This document shows positions 32,482 through 40,878 of a DNA stretch of 64,000 nt, piece by piece. How positions within the stretch are numbered: the first letter of the stretch is position 1; each line of letters opens with the position of its first letter. This stretch comes from Actinotignum schaalii_C (GTDB lineage: Bacteria; Actinomycetota; Actinomycetes; Actinomycetales; Actinomycetaceae). Location: assembly GCF_034119425.1 (NCBI RefSeq), contig NZ_JAWUEL010000003.1:1-64000 (forward strand), given 5' to 3'. The notes under the pieces are model-generated. The model was not told where the DNA came from. It made no database searches and saw nothing but the letters and a program-made list of their open reading frames with translations. The position numbers and the translations under genes are program-made.

Positions 32482-32552
32482 CACGAACCGCGCAAAAAGC
32501 CATATTTTGGTGTATTTTCACCGTTTTATTCCACCTTCTTGCGCGGTTCGTG
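32482..32552. repeat. Perfect 14-bp inverted repeat between kinase and RpiB-like genes
   Basis: CACGAACCGCGCAA (32482-32495) and TTGCGCGGTTCGTG (32539-32552) flank an AT-rich 43-base loop. The word ATTCCACC occurs once in the loop and once just outside it. The site lies 11 bases past the kinase stop inside the operon. It could be an attenuator, a processing stem that separates expression levels, or an operator. Confidence 0.65.
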
Positions 32553-32562
32553 CAGATTGGCC

Positions 32563-34275
32563 TCAGAGCGCCTCCGCTGCGGCGGCCATGAGCAGGGCGA
32601 AGGACACCGCGCCCGGATCCGGGTGCCCAAGTGACGCATCGCCGTGGGTCTTGGCCCGACCCTTGCGTGCGGCCAGTTCCGCGGTGGCCTCAGCGGCCTC
32701 GCGGGCTACTTCAGCCGCACGGGTCCAGGCTTCCTTGAGGCCAGCGCCCCCGGCGAGTTCCTTTTCCAGCGCATCGGCAAAAGGTTCGGTTGCGTCCACC
32801 ATCGTTTTATCTCCGACGATGGCGCCACCGTCCCGCGCCACATTCCGCGCCGCATCGACCACGGCTGCGCCCAATGTTTCGGCCGAAACCGCCGCGCCAT
32901 CATCAAGGTGGGTGGCGGCCTGACAGATGGCATCTCCCCAGAGCGCGCCCGAAGTTCCGCCCGCGCCTTCGGACCAGGCCTTACCGGCGGCGTCCACCAA
33001 GCTGGCTGCCCCAGCCTTGGCACTGAGCGCCCGGCGCACTGCATCGCGCGCGGCCACCGAGCCGAGGGTCATACCCTGGCCGTGGTCGCCATCTCCGGCG
33101 ATGGAATCCAGCTTGCCCAGATCCGCTTCCGCCGCGATAGCAGCATCGGCAAAGGCGGTGAAAACGGTAGCGATGCGTTCCGCTTGCGCTGCCGATTCCG
33201 GCGCGCCGGCACTGAGTTCTACCGCGTGTGCTTCAGCAACGGGGCGTTCGCGGCGCTGCTGGTTCTCCACATTTCCGGTGCGGAAAGCGGGGGTATCCGC
33301 TCCGGCTAGCCAGAACTTCTCCAGCTCTTCATCGAGGAAAGCCACCGTGAGGGAAACCCCGGCCATATCGAGTGAGGTCACCTGTTCGCCCACCACCGGT
33401 GCCACGACCTCCAAGCCGCGCTCGGCCAGGAGGGTGGAAACGGCGTGGTAGAGCACGAACATTTCTTCATACTTCACTCCGCCCAGTCCGTTGACGATCA
33501 CGGTCACGCGCCCGTTGTAACCGCCCTCGCGGCGTTCGGGTTCTTCGGCAAGCACGCCGTCTACCAACAGGGCCGCCAGCTCGTCCGCGGTGGCGTGCTC
33601 GTGTTCAGAAATCCCGGGCTCACCGTGAATACCCAAGCCGAGGGCAAACTTCCCATCCGGCACGGTAAAGAGTGGTTCGCCTGCTCCCGGGAGGGTGCAG
33701 CCGGTGAAGGCCACCCCGAGGGTGCGGGTGGAATCGTTGGCGTGCCAGCCGATGCGTTCGGCTTCGTCCAAGTTGTACCCGGCGGCAATCGCCCCGCCGG
33801 TTACTTTCACGACGAAGAGGTCGCCCGCGATGCCCCGGCGGTCGCGGTGTTTGTCCGGGGTGCCCGATGCGACGTCGTCAGAAATCTGTACTTCGCGCAC
33901 GTCCAGGCCGTCTGCACGCATGATGCTGGCGGCTTTCCCGAAGTGGAGGACGTCCCCGGCGTAATTGCCGTACATGAGAAGTACGCCGCCGCCGTTATCG
34001 GCAGCCTGGGATACCGCGGTGACCTGGGACTGCGAGGGGGACGCAAAAACGTTCCCGCATACGCAGCCGTGCGCCATGCCCGGGCCGACCCAGCCGGGGA
34101 AGGCCGGGTAATGCCCCGAGCCGCCCCCGATCACCAGGGCGACTTCGCCCTCCGGGGAGGTAGTAGAACGGACGACACCGCCGTGCACCGCTTCCACGTA
34201 CCGCTCATTGGCGGCGATGAAACCCGCGAGGGCTTCAGCGGGGAATTGTTTGGGATCGTTGTAGATAAACGTCAT
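32563..34275 (-). CDS. DhaK-DhaL fusion kinase (dihydroxyacetone/erythrulose kinase)
   Basis: A 570-residue ATP-dependent kinase of the single-chain DAK type. The DhaK half (1-330) binds the keto-sugar covalently through the His of GLGIHGEPG and has GGGSGHYPAFPGWVG and GNYAGDVLHFG. The DhaL half (about 360-570) binds ATP with GDGDHGQGM and GGTSGALWG, ending in GHPDPGAVSFALLMAA. Homologues phosphorylate dihydroxyacetone, or L-/D-erythrulose in tetritol pathways (LerK/DerK). The adjoining isomerase pair favours an erythrulose. GGAG precedes the ATG; two bases separate it from the transporter gene. Cytosolic. Confidence 0.87.
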   Translation of the reverse strand: MTFIYNDPKQFPAEALAGFIAANERYVEAVHGGVVRSTTSPEGEVALVIGGGSGHYPAFPGWVGPGMAHGCVCGNVFASPSQSQVTAVSQAADNGGGVLLMYGNYAGDVLHFGKAASIMRADGLDVREVQISDDVASGTPDKHRDRRGIAGDLFVVKVTGGAIAAGYNLDEAERIGWHANDSTRTLGVAFTGCTLPGAGEPLFTVPDGKFALGLGIHGEPGISEHEHATADELAALLVDGVLAEEPERREGGYNGRVTVIVNGLGGVKYEEMFVLYHAVSTLLAERGLEVVAPVVGEQVTSLDMAGVSLTVAFLDEELEKFWLAGADTPAFRTGNVENQQRRERPVAEAHAVELSAGAPESAAQAERIATVFTAFADAAIAAEADLGKLDSIAGDGDHGQGMTLGSVAARDAVRRALSAKAGAASLVDAAGKAWSEGAGGTSGALWGDAICQAATHLDDGAAVSAETLGAAVVDAARNVARDGGAIVGDKTMVDATEPFADALEKELAGGAGLKEAWTRAAEVAREAAEATAELAARKGRAKTHGDASLGHPDPGAVSFALLMAAAAEAL

Positions 34276-34277
34276 TG

Positions 34278-35597
34278 TTACTCCGTTGGTTGATCTTTGA
34301 GGATTGCACTCTGGCGGGCGCGATCCTCAGCGATTTTTGCTCGCACCGCACCGGATAGGCCGAAAGCCATGAGCCCGGCAACGGCGACCGATACCCCGAA
34401 GAACACCGTGGTAGCGAACATATTTCCGTTCGTGAGATCTTGCAGCCATCCGCCGAGGTACGGGCCGAGCATTCCGCCGAGGTTCCCGATACCGTTAATG
34501 ATACCGAAGCCGGCACCCACCGCCGCCGGGGGCAGCAGCAGGGAGTTGATCGTCCAGTACGGGGCGAAGAAGGAGAGCTGGCAGGCGGTTGCCGCCGCGA
34601 GCGCAACCACCACCAACCACCGCTGGTCCGCCGTCACGAAGGAAGAAAGCGCCAAGATAATACCGCCGAGGATGAGCGGAATACCCACGCGGGTGCAGTA
34701 GCGCTGGTCGCGATCCGCGCCCTTGCCGTTGAACCAGATAGCAATACCGGCGCAGACGGGCGGGATCGCAGAAACCAGACCCACCGTGAGCGAACCGTGG
34801 AAGGACTGCTTGAGGAGGGTGGGCAACCAAATCTGGAGCCCGTAGAAGCCCAACCACACAAACATCCCCAGGAAAGCCAGGTACCAGGTGAAGGGATTGC
34901 GCACCGCGAGGCGCCAATCCGATTCCACCGGCTTTTCGTTGCCGTCGATGATTTGCAGGGCGCGGATCTCGTCCTTTTCATCCTGGTCGATCCACCGGGC
35001 TGTATCCGGATTATCGGCCGCGAAGTACCACCACAGTCCCACGCCGATAACCAGCGGCAGCGCCCCCTGAATAATGAAGAGTTCGCGCCAGTTCCCGTAC
35101 ATGAGAATAAGGCCGGCGAAGGGACCGGTGATGATCGTGGCGATGGGATTGTGCATGATGAACAGCGAGAAGGCCCGCCCGCGTTCTGCCTTGGAGAACC
35201 ACCGGGAAATGAGGACCATAAGTGCTGGCTGCACCCCGCCCTCGAAAACCCCGAGCGTAAAGCGCGCAATGAGTAGCTGCGTATACGAGTGGACGAAACC
35301 GGCCAGAATCGCGCAGACTCCCCACCCGATCATCAGCACAAAAACAACTTTCCGGGCACTCCACTTTTGCGCCAGGTAGCCGCCCGGGACCTGGAGTACC
35401 AGGTACCCGATGAAGAAGATTCCCGCGGCGAACCCAGCCTGGGAAGCATCCATATTGAGGCTTTCCCGGATGCCTTCCATGCCGAAGCCAATATTGACAC
35501 GGTCGATATACGCGATGATGTAGATCGTGATAATGACGGGGATGAGAATTTTCCAGCGGCGCCGCGCTGACGTGGGAACGTGGACCGGGGTTGTCAT
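34278..35597 (-). CDS. MFS transporter, ACS family (first of two in the operon)
   Basis: A 439-residue, 12-segment permease of the anion:cation symporter family. AYIDRVNIGFGMEGI after segment 1, YLVLQVPGGYLAQKWSARKVVF (segment 2 and loop) and RFTLGVFEGGVQPALMVLISRWF are family hallmarks. Homologues carry sugar acids such as glucarate, galactonate and tartrate. GAGGAGG precedes the ATG, which directly follows the cyclase-family stop; the kinase gene begins two bases downstream. Having this, a second ACS permease and a TctABC system in one operon suggests more than one entry substrate or stereoisomer. Confidence 0.87.
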   Translation of the reverse strand: MTTPVHVPTSARRRWKILIPVIITIYIIAYIDRVNIGFGMEGIRESLNMDASQAGFAAGIFFIGYLVLQVPGGYLAQKWSARKVVFVLMIGWGVCAILAGFVHSYTQLLIARFTLGVFEGGVQPALMVLISRWFSKAERGRAFSLFIMHNPIATIITGPFAGLILMYGNWRELFIIQGALPLVIGVGLWWYFAADNPDTARWIDQDEKDEIRALQIIDGNEKPVESDWRLAVRNPFTWYLAFLGMFVWLGFYGLQIWLPTLLKQSFHGSLTVGLVSAIPPVCAGIAIWFNGKGADRDQRYCTRVGIPLILGGIILALSSFVTADQRWLVVVALAAATACQLSFFAPYWTINSLLLPPAAVGAGFGIINGIGNLGGMLGPYLGGWLQDLTNGNMFATTVFFGVSVAVAGLMAFGLSGAVRAKIAEDRARQSAILKDQPTE

Positions 35598-36305
35598 TTA
35601 TGCCTCCTCGGCGATTGTTTTGAGCGCGTAGACGCGTGCAGGGCCGCCATCTGCACCCTTGATTTTCAAAGGTGCCGCGAAGAAGAGGAAGCGCTCCTGG
35701 CTAAGCTGTTCCAGCCCGGCCAGGTATTCGATTTGCAGGATTCCCTTGGGTAGCAGCACGGTATGGCAGGCCCAGTCTTCGATGGGTTCGTGATGCTCGA
35801 AATCCGTGAGGTACGGTTCACGGATCGCCCGGTCCTGCGGGAAATCAAAAGCGATTGCCTTGGCCTCCAGCTCGAGGAGGTATTCCGCGCCGGACTTCGT
35901 AATCCACGGGGACATGGTCCAGAATTCTGGCTCGGTTGTGGGGTGGCGCAGCGCCTGGTTGCTGCGGATAAGTACGACGTCGCCGGCGCGTACCGCGCCG
36001 GCCCGGGCCTCAAGAACTTCGCGGGAAAGTGCAGCGTTATCGCCCAAATCCGCAACGTCGATCAGGCTGGCTTCCCCGCAGAAACGCTCGATGGGGAGCA
36101 TCTCGATGGTTTCCAGGGCCCGATCAACGTGCTGGGGCGCATCGCAATGGGAGAAATTATGGGCACCGTAATCTTTGAGAACGGTGGAACGGAAGGTAAA
36201 TTCCGGTTTCGGAAGTTCCTTGAAGGCGAACTCCGGAGCGAAACGCCAATGCGGCTCAATAAGCATCGACAGATCGACGACGCGATAGTGATCGAAAAAT
36301 CCCAT
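35598..36305 (-). CDS. Cyclase-family metal-dependent hydrolase
   Basis: A 235-residue member of the cyclase/kynurenine-formamidase-like family. The metal motif H-x-G-T-H-x-D-x-P-x-H appears in the altered form YGAHNFSHCDAPQHVDRALETI (residues about 43-64). Further marks are GDVVLIRSNQALRH, KSGAEYLLELEAKAIAFDFP and HTVLLPKGILQIEYL. Enzymes of this family hydrolyse amides, lactones or cyclic esters with Zn or Mn. The start is ATG 36305, with AGGACA upstream; the frame continues upstream over the neighbouring gene without family similarity. In this operon lactone opening or an unknown hydrolysis is plausible. Confidence 0.78.
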   Translation of the reverse strand: MGFFDHYRVVDLSMLIEPHWRFAPEFAFKELPKPEFTFRSTVLKDYGAHNFSHCDAPQHVDRALETIEMLPIERFCGEASLIDVADLGDNAALSREVLEARAGAVRAGDVVLIRSNQALRHPTTEPEFWTMSPWITKSGAEYLLELEAKAIAFDFPQDRAIREPYLTDFEHHEPIEDWACHTVLLPKGILQIEYLAGLEQLSQERFLFFAAPLKIKGADGGPARVYALKTIAEEA

Positions 36306-36315
36306 GGTAGTTGTC

Positions 36316-37284
36316 CTATTTTTCGACGTGCGCGGCGGTGCGCACGGCTTCCGATGTTGTGTTGAGCAGATCCGACGGGAGGCGGTAGATCCGCACCGCG
36401 TTCTCTGCGTAGGCGGCTCGTTGTTCCGCCTGAGACCATCCGCTTGTGATCTCACGGAAGCCATTCCAAATATCGGCGAAGCTTCCGGCGATGGAATCGA
36501 CCGGGAAATTCGAGGCGAACATAATGCGTTCGGTTCCGAAAATCTCGGTGATTCTTTCCACGATGGGACGGTTATTTTCCACGGTCCAGGGCTGGTCTTT
36601 CAGCCCGATCCCGGAAATCTTGATGGAGACCTGCGGATATTGCGCCATGAATTCCAGGGCGCGCGCCCAGCCGGCGATCATTTCCGGGTGGCGATCCGCG
36701 GGGAGTCCGGAGTGGTTGATAATGAGGGGAATATCCGGGTTCTCATCCAGAACGGTTTTCGCCTCGGTCATATGCCACCAGGCCACTTGCAGGTCGAAAC
36801 TCAATCCAACGGTACGTAGCGCGGCGTAGCCTTTCTGCCACTGCGGGTCAGTGAGCAGGCTCGGGTTGCTTTCCGCGCTGGCCGGCGAATCGGATTGCCC
36901 GGGCTTATTACGAACCCCGCGCACAATGGGAATCTCCGCTAATTCTTCGAGGGTGCCCTGCACCTGCGGATCTTTGAGAATCGCGTGCCCTACCCCGGCG
37001 TTGGGGAGTCCGAAGCGATCTGCAATATTTTGGGTATAGCGCATTTCGCCAACTGGATCATCCAGTTCCCATTCGGTTTCCATCGTTACCGAACCGACGA
37101 GGTTGAGGTTAATACTCGCGGCTAAATCGGTGAGATCCGCCGGCAAGAAATCAACTTTGATCGGATCGTAATTGCCGTAGCGGAAAGGAATATGCGCATC
37201 GGGGCGCAGCCAGGGCTGGTATCCCAGATGCGGCTCCCAGAAGTGATGGTGCGCGTCAATGACTGGACCTGTGTATAACTCCAT
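36316..37284 (-). CDS. Amidohydrolase_2 family protein, probable sugar-acid lactonase (COG3618)
   Basis: A 322-residue TIM-barrel amidohydrolase. It opens with the metal motif GPVIDAHHHFWEPHLGYQPWL, has IPLIINHSGLP (metal His) in the second half and FASNFPVDS (conserved Asp) near the end. COG3618 members include L-fucono-, L-rhamnono- and galactaro-lactonases. ATG 37284 is set by AAGGAGG upstream. The gene ends 10 bases before the cyclase-family gene. A lactonase next to sugar-acid transporters fits an oxidative sugar pathway in which the lactone is opened before dehydrogenation. The substrate is not known. Confidence 0.8.
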   Translation of the reverse strand: MELYTGPVIDAHHHFWEPHLGYQPWLRPDAHIPFRYGNYDPIKVDFLPADLTDLAASINLNLVGSVTMETEWELDDPVGEMRYTQNIADRFGLPNAGVGHAILKDPQVQGTLEELAEIPIVRGVRNKPGQSDSPASAESNPSLLTDPQWQKGYAALRTVGLSFDLQVAWWHMTEAKTVLDENPDIPLIINHSGLPADRHPEMIAGWARALEFMAQYPQVSIKISGIGLKDQPWTVENNRPIVERITEIFGTERIMFASNFPVDSIAGSFADIWNGFREITSGWSQAEQRAAYAENAVRIYRLPSDLLNTTSEAVRTAAHVEK

Positions 37285-37379
37285 TGTTTCCTCCTTGGTC
37301 CGGGTGCGGTGGCGCCATCGCGGTGGCACATGCCGCAGTGGCACCACCGCACCCAAAAATTCGTCGCTATGAGGCGCGC

Positions 37380-38714
37380 TTATGCGGTGACCCGTCGCTG
37401 CGCCAAGGGACGATTGAAATTAATGAGGGCGGAACCGATCATGTACAGTCCTGCCGCGCAGGCGAGGAATACGAACGCTCCGGTGAAGGAGCCCCCGGCT
37501 GCCTTGATCGCGTAGCCCATGATGATGGGGGCGAGCGCGCCGCCCAGGGACGAGGCCATATTCATGACGGAACCCACCGTGCCCACCTGGCTCTTCGGGG
37601 CGAGCCAGGCCGGGATCGCCCAGTACAGCCCACCGAAGTTCGTGAAGAACACGGCACCTGAGAGCAGGAAGAGGGCGGTCATTCCGGAGGGGGCGAAGGG
37701 GATAGCTGCCACGCATACCGCCATGCCGAGGGCGGAGCCGACCAGCAGCGCCTTCATAACCTTGTTGTAATCGTTGAAGGTGCGCCGCCCCCAGTCCGCG
37801 AGCCACCCGGCTACCAGCTGGCCCACCACGCCCATCATGAACATGAAGAAGGTGCCCCAGCCCAGGCCGGCCAGATCGAAATCGCGAGCGCGCGAGAGGT
37901 AGGACGGGGTCCAGGAGATGAGTCCCCACCATACGGTGGCCCAGCCCAGGCGCCCAAACCAGAACGCCCACCAGGAGGTGGAACGCGCGTAGTCCACGAT
38001 GCGCGGGAGCTTGGCCTTTTCTTCCGCGGTGAGTTCGGCGCCTTCCTGGCCTACCTCACCTTCGCGGATATGTTCGAGTTCTTCCGCGCTCACCCGCGGG
38101 TGTTCTTCCGGAGTGTCACGTACCCAGATGTAGTAGATAATCGCGACGATAACCGTGATCCCGCCGGTGATATAGAAGGCCCAGCGCCAGGATCCGAAGA
38201 AGCCAATAATGGCGGTGACCATAATGCCACCCACGGCGGATCCGAAGGCTCCGGCCATATCCACGAAGGTGGCACCGCGGGCGCGTTCCCCGGAAGGCAA
38301 CCACGATGAGTTGAGCTTGGAGCCCGAAGGCGCACACGGAGCTTCCAATGCGCCGAGGAGCAGGCGGGAGACCCCGAAGCCCAAACCGGTGTGGATAAAA
38401 CCGATAACCATCTGGGTTCCACCCCAGAGCGCCCCGGCTGCACCGATCACGCGGCGCGGCCCGAATTTATCGAGGAGCCAGCCACCGGGAACCTGGAAAA
38501 TGAGGTAGGTCCAGAAGAAGGTGGAAAGGATCCACCCCTGCATATCCTCATCGATGCCCAGTTCCTTATCGATAAAGGGCAGGGCGATGGACAGGGTGGT
38601 GCGGTCGATGTAATTGAGCAGAATAATGAGCCATAAAATCATGAAGACTTCGATGCGAATCTTCGATTTTTTCCCCTTCTTCGGGTGGCTCACTGCGTGC
38701 TTGTGAACGGACAT
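37380..38714 (-). CDS. MFS transporter, ACS family (second of two in the operon)
   Basis: A 444-residue, 12-segment permease with a Lys/His-rich N-terminus (KHAVSHPKKGKKSK). It has LLNYIDRTTLSIALPFI, FQVPGGWLLDKFGPRRVIG, RLLLGALEAPCAPSGSKLNSSWLPSGERARG and a closing NFGGLYWAIPAWLAPKSQVGTVGSVMN. These place it near glucarate/galactarate/hexuronate permeases (GudP/ExuT group). It differs clearly from the operon's other MFS gene at 34278. pdxA2 lies 14 bases upstream. The likely substrate is a sugar acid or aldarate. Confidence 0.87.
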   Translation of the reverse strand: MSVHKHAVSHPKKGKKSKIRIEVFMILWLIILLNYIDRTTLSIALPFIDKELGIDEDMQGWILSTFFWTYLIFQVPGGWLLDKFGPRRVIGAAGALWGGTQMVIGFIHTGLGFGVSRLLLGALEAPCAPSGSKLNSSWLPSGERARGATFVDMAGAFGSAVGGIMVTAIIGFFGSWRWAFYITGGITVIVAIIYYIWVRDTPEEHPRVSAEELEHIREGEVGQEGAELTAEEKAKLPRIVDYARSTSWWAFWFGRLGWATVWWGLISWTPSYLSRARDFDLAGLGWGTFFMFMMGVVGQLVAGWLADWGRRTFNDYNKVMKALLVGSALGMAVCVAAIPFAPSGMTALFLLSGAVFFTNFGGLYWAIPAWLAPKSQVGTVGSVMNMASSLGGALAPIIMGYAIKAAGGSFTGAFVFLACAAGLYMIGSALINFNRPLAQRRVTA

Positions 38715-38728
38715 GGTGAACCGGCTTC

Positions 38729-39721
38729 CTATGCCTGGGCCGCTTCCGCGGTCTTGATACCGAGGGAGGTAGCAATATCGAAGGCTCGCTGGGAGGGCCC
38801 GATGGAGGCGATGCCCTGGCCCACGATTTCGTAGGCGGTACCGTGCGCCGGGGTAGCCAGCGGAACCGGCAAACCGCCCTGAACTGTCACGCCCTTATCG
38901 AAGCCAATGGTCTTGAGTGCGATCTGGCCTTGGTCGTGGTACATCGTAACAACGCCGTCGAAATTCCCCTTCTGGGCACGCATGAAGGTGGTGTCCGGCG
39001 GGAAGGGACCCTGCACATTAACGCCGTCGAACTGCGCAAGTTCCACGCCCGGGGCGATATGGTCGATTTCTTCGCGGCCGAACTGCCCGGATTCTCCCCC
39101 GTGCGGGTTGAGCGCGCATACCGCAATACGCGGTTCTTCCACCCCGATGCCCTTAATAACATCGTTGAGCAGATTAATGGCATCGCGTACCGCCCGGGCG
39201 TTAATGCGGGCGGCTACCTGCGAGATGCCGCAATGCGAGGTCACACGCGAGGTGGTGAGTCCGGGAATGAAATTAAGTTCGGAGGTGAAGCCGTCGTAGT
39301 TGAGTTCCTTGGCGAACCAGCGCAGCTCGTCTTCTTCGTGCATACCGGCTTCGTGGAGTGCGGCTTTATTGAGAGGGAGGAAGATAATGGCGTCTGCCTT
39401 GCCTTCCTTGTACATACCGATAGCCTTGAGGAGATCAGATTTCACGCGCCGGCCGCCTTCCACGGAATGTTCTCCGCGCTTGACGGGCTGATCTTGCAGT
39501 TCGGATCCCACGATCTGCACCTCACCGGGCTTCGCTTCTTCCGAATAGGGGAAGCTCAGGGAAAGTTCGGCGCAATATTTCTCCACTTCGGTAGCCGAAG
39601 CGAGCAGCTTAATATTGGCCTTTGCGCGGTTTTCTTCATCAGCGCACAGCTTCATGGCCAGTTCCGGGCCGATACCCGAAGGATCACCGATAGTCATAGC
39701 GAGATTGGGAACGGTAGTCAT
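38729..39721 (-). CDS. pdxA2: PdxA2-like 4-phosphohydroxy-acid dehydrogenase
   Basis: A 330-residue PdxA-family NAD-dependent oxidative decarboxylase. Visible marks are MTIGDPSGIGPELAMKL, TSHCGISQVAARI (metal His), NPHGGESGQFG, TMYHDQGQIALKT (metal His) and TPAHGTAYEIVGQG. In sugar-acid operons the PdxA2 branch oxidises 4-phospho-D-threonate or 4-phospho-D-erythronate to dihydroxyacetone phosphate and CO2, unlike PdxA of pyridoxine synthesis. No pyridoxine genes are nearby, which favours PdxA2. However, no DUF1537 kinase, its usual partner, is present, so the real substrate may be different or even non-phosphorylated. Confidence 0.82.
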   Translation of the reverse strand: MTTVPNLAMTIGDPSGIGPELAMKLCADEENRAKANIKLLASATEVEKYCAELSLSFPYSEEAKPGEVQIVGSELQDQPVKRGEHSVEGGRRVKSDLLKAIGMYKEGKADAIIFLPLNKAALHEAGMHEEDELRWFAKELNYDGFTSELNFIPGLTTSRVTSHCGISQVAARINARAVRDAINLLNDVIKGIGVEEPRIAVCALNPHGGESGQFGREEIDHIAPGVELAQFDGVNVQGPFPPDTTFMRAQKGNFDGVVTMYHDQGQIALKTIGFDKGVTVQGGLPVPLATPAHGTAYEIVGQGIASIGPSQRAFDIATSLGIKTAEAAQA

Positions 39722-39796
39722 TGTTTTCTCCTTTGTAGGTGTGGCCGCGAGTGCGGCCGAGGACGGACAGGTAACTGAGGCGAAAAGGTTCGAGAA

Positions 39797-40813
39797 TTAG
39801 TACGACGACGCCGCAGCGGCTTCGCCGCCGCTGGACCCGCCAGCGGGGGACGTAGCGGAGCGAACGGAATCTCCATCAGCGGCGAAGGGATCAATGGTGC
39901 GCAAGGCGGAGCGGAGCACCTGGCGGATATAGCGTGCGTTGGTCGCGCCCACACCCAGCCAGTCCGAGCCGTAGTGTTCCACCATGAACGCTCCGGTGAA
40001 TCCGCCCCGCAAGCCCTGCCGGATCACGGCGCGATAGTTAATAAGTCCGCTTTCCAGGGGAACTGGTGCGGACATATAGGTACCGGTTTCTGGGTCCTCA
40101 TCGCGAATGTAATTCTTGATATGCCAGTAATTGGCGTAAGGAAGAACTGCATCGAACATCTCCTGGTAGCTGGGCATAGGCCGGTGGAGGCGGATGAGAT
40201 TACCGATATCCGGATTGAGCCCTACGTTGTCACGGTCAATATCGCGCACGAAGCTCACCGCGCCATCGTGGGTTCCCACGTAGGTGTCCTCGTACATTTC
40301 CAGGCTGATCTGCATCCCGTATTGCCCGGCGTGCCGGGCTAGTTCCCGCACCCGCTCTATTGCGAGCGGGCGCAGCTGCGGATCGCATACGTGCCCGGGG
40401 GCCAACCAGAACCACAGCGCCTTTTCCTGCGCCGGGGTGAGGGCTTCCATAAAGCCGATATTGATAACCTGTGCCCCGAGCTCATGCCCACGGTCAATGA
40501 GATCGTGTACGAAGGCAAGATTGGTATCTCCGTTGCGAACATCAACGACGGAACGCCTACCCACGGAAATAGCTGGAATGCTGAGGTCGAGATCCCGGCA
40601 CATATCCCGGAAGGACGCGAAACGTTCTTCGGGTAGATCAACGAGGGGAACCCAGTCATCCATCGGGTCAATAGCGCTGAAGCCGAGTTCTTTGACTTGC
40701 AGAAGCTGGTCTTCCCATACGCTCAACGGCGCTGTGGCTATATCCTCCCCTGTTTCCGTGCGGGATCCGAAATTCATCTTGGCTGCAATTGGCCAGGTAT
40801 CCGCCGTATACAC
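39797..40813 (-). CDS. Xylose-isomerase-like TIM-barrel enzyme
   Basis: A 338-residue sugar phosphate isomerase/epimerase-like protein (AP_endonuc_2 fold). Metal-ligand acids are likely in QISLEMYEDTYVGT, VGLNPDIGNLIRLH, YWHIKNYIR and GAFMVEHYGSDW. Sugar-acid operons often use such barrels as isomerases, and some act as decarboxylases; position next to pdxA2 suggests it handles the keto acid or its product. The GTG start has AAAGGAG upstream. The last 25 residues are a Gly/Ser/Ala tail (GGSSGGEAAAASSY) encoded by a GC-rich hairpin fused to a copy of the ACGACGACGC repeat, as if the frame had run into an intergenic element. Confidence 0.8.
   Translation of the reverse strand: MYTADTWPIAAKMNFGSRTETGEDIATAPLSVWEDQLLQVKELGFSAIDPMDDWVPLVDLPEERFASFRDMCRDLDLSIPAISVGRRSVVDVRNGDTNLAFVHDLIDRGHELGAQVINIGFMEALTPAQEKALWFWLAPGHVCDPQLRPLAIERVRELARHAGQYGMQISLEMYEDTYVGTHDGAVSFVRDIDRDNVGLNPDIGNLIRLHRPMPSYQEMFDAVLPYANYWHIKNYIRDEDPETGTYMSAPVPLESGLINYRAVIRQGLRGGFTGAFMVEHYGSDWLGVGATNARYIRQVLRSALRTIDPFAADGDSVRSATSPAGGSSGGEAAAASSY
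39802..39831. repeat. ACGACGACGC repeat plus hairpin inside the 3' end of the TIM-barrel gene
   Basis: The repeat (39802-39811) adjoins CAGCGGC/GCCGCTG arms (39814-39831). It forms the last codons of the gene and could also act as an internal stem in the operon transcript. Confidence 0.5.
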
Positions 40814-40878
40814 CTCATCACTCCTTTCGCCGGCCCCGTCTCCGGGGCCGGCGCCTATTCGCTTATTGCTAGCGAGCC

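Noticed and set aside
38729..39721. Vitamin B6 biosynthesis PdxA
   Set aside because: The gene lies in a sugar-acid operon without other pyridoxine genes, so the PdxA2 catabolic branch is more likely.
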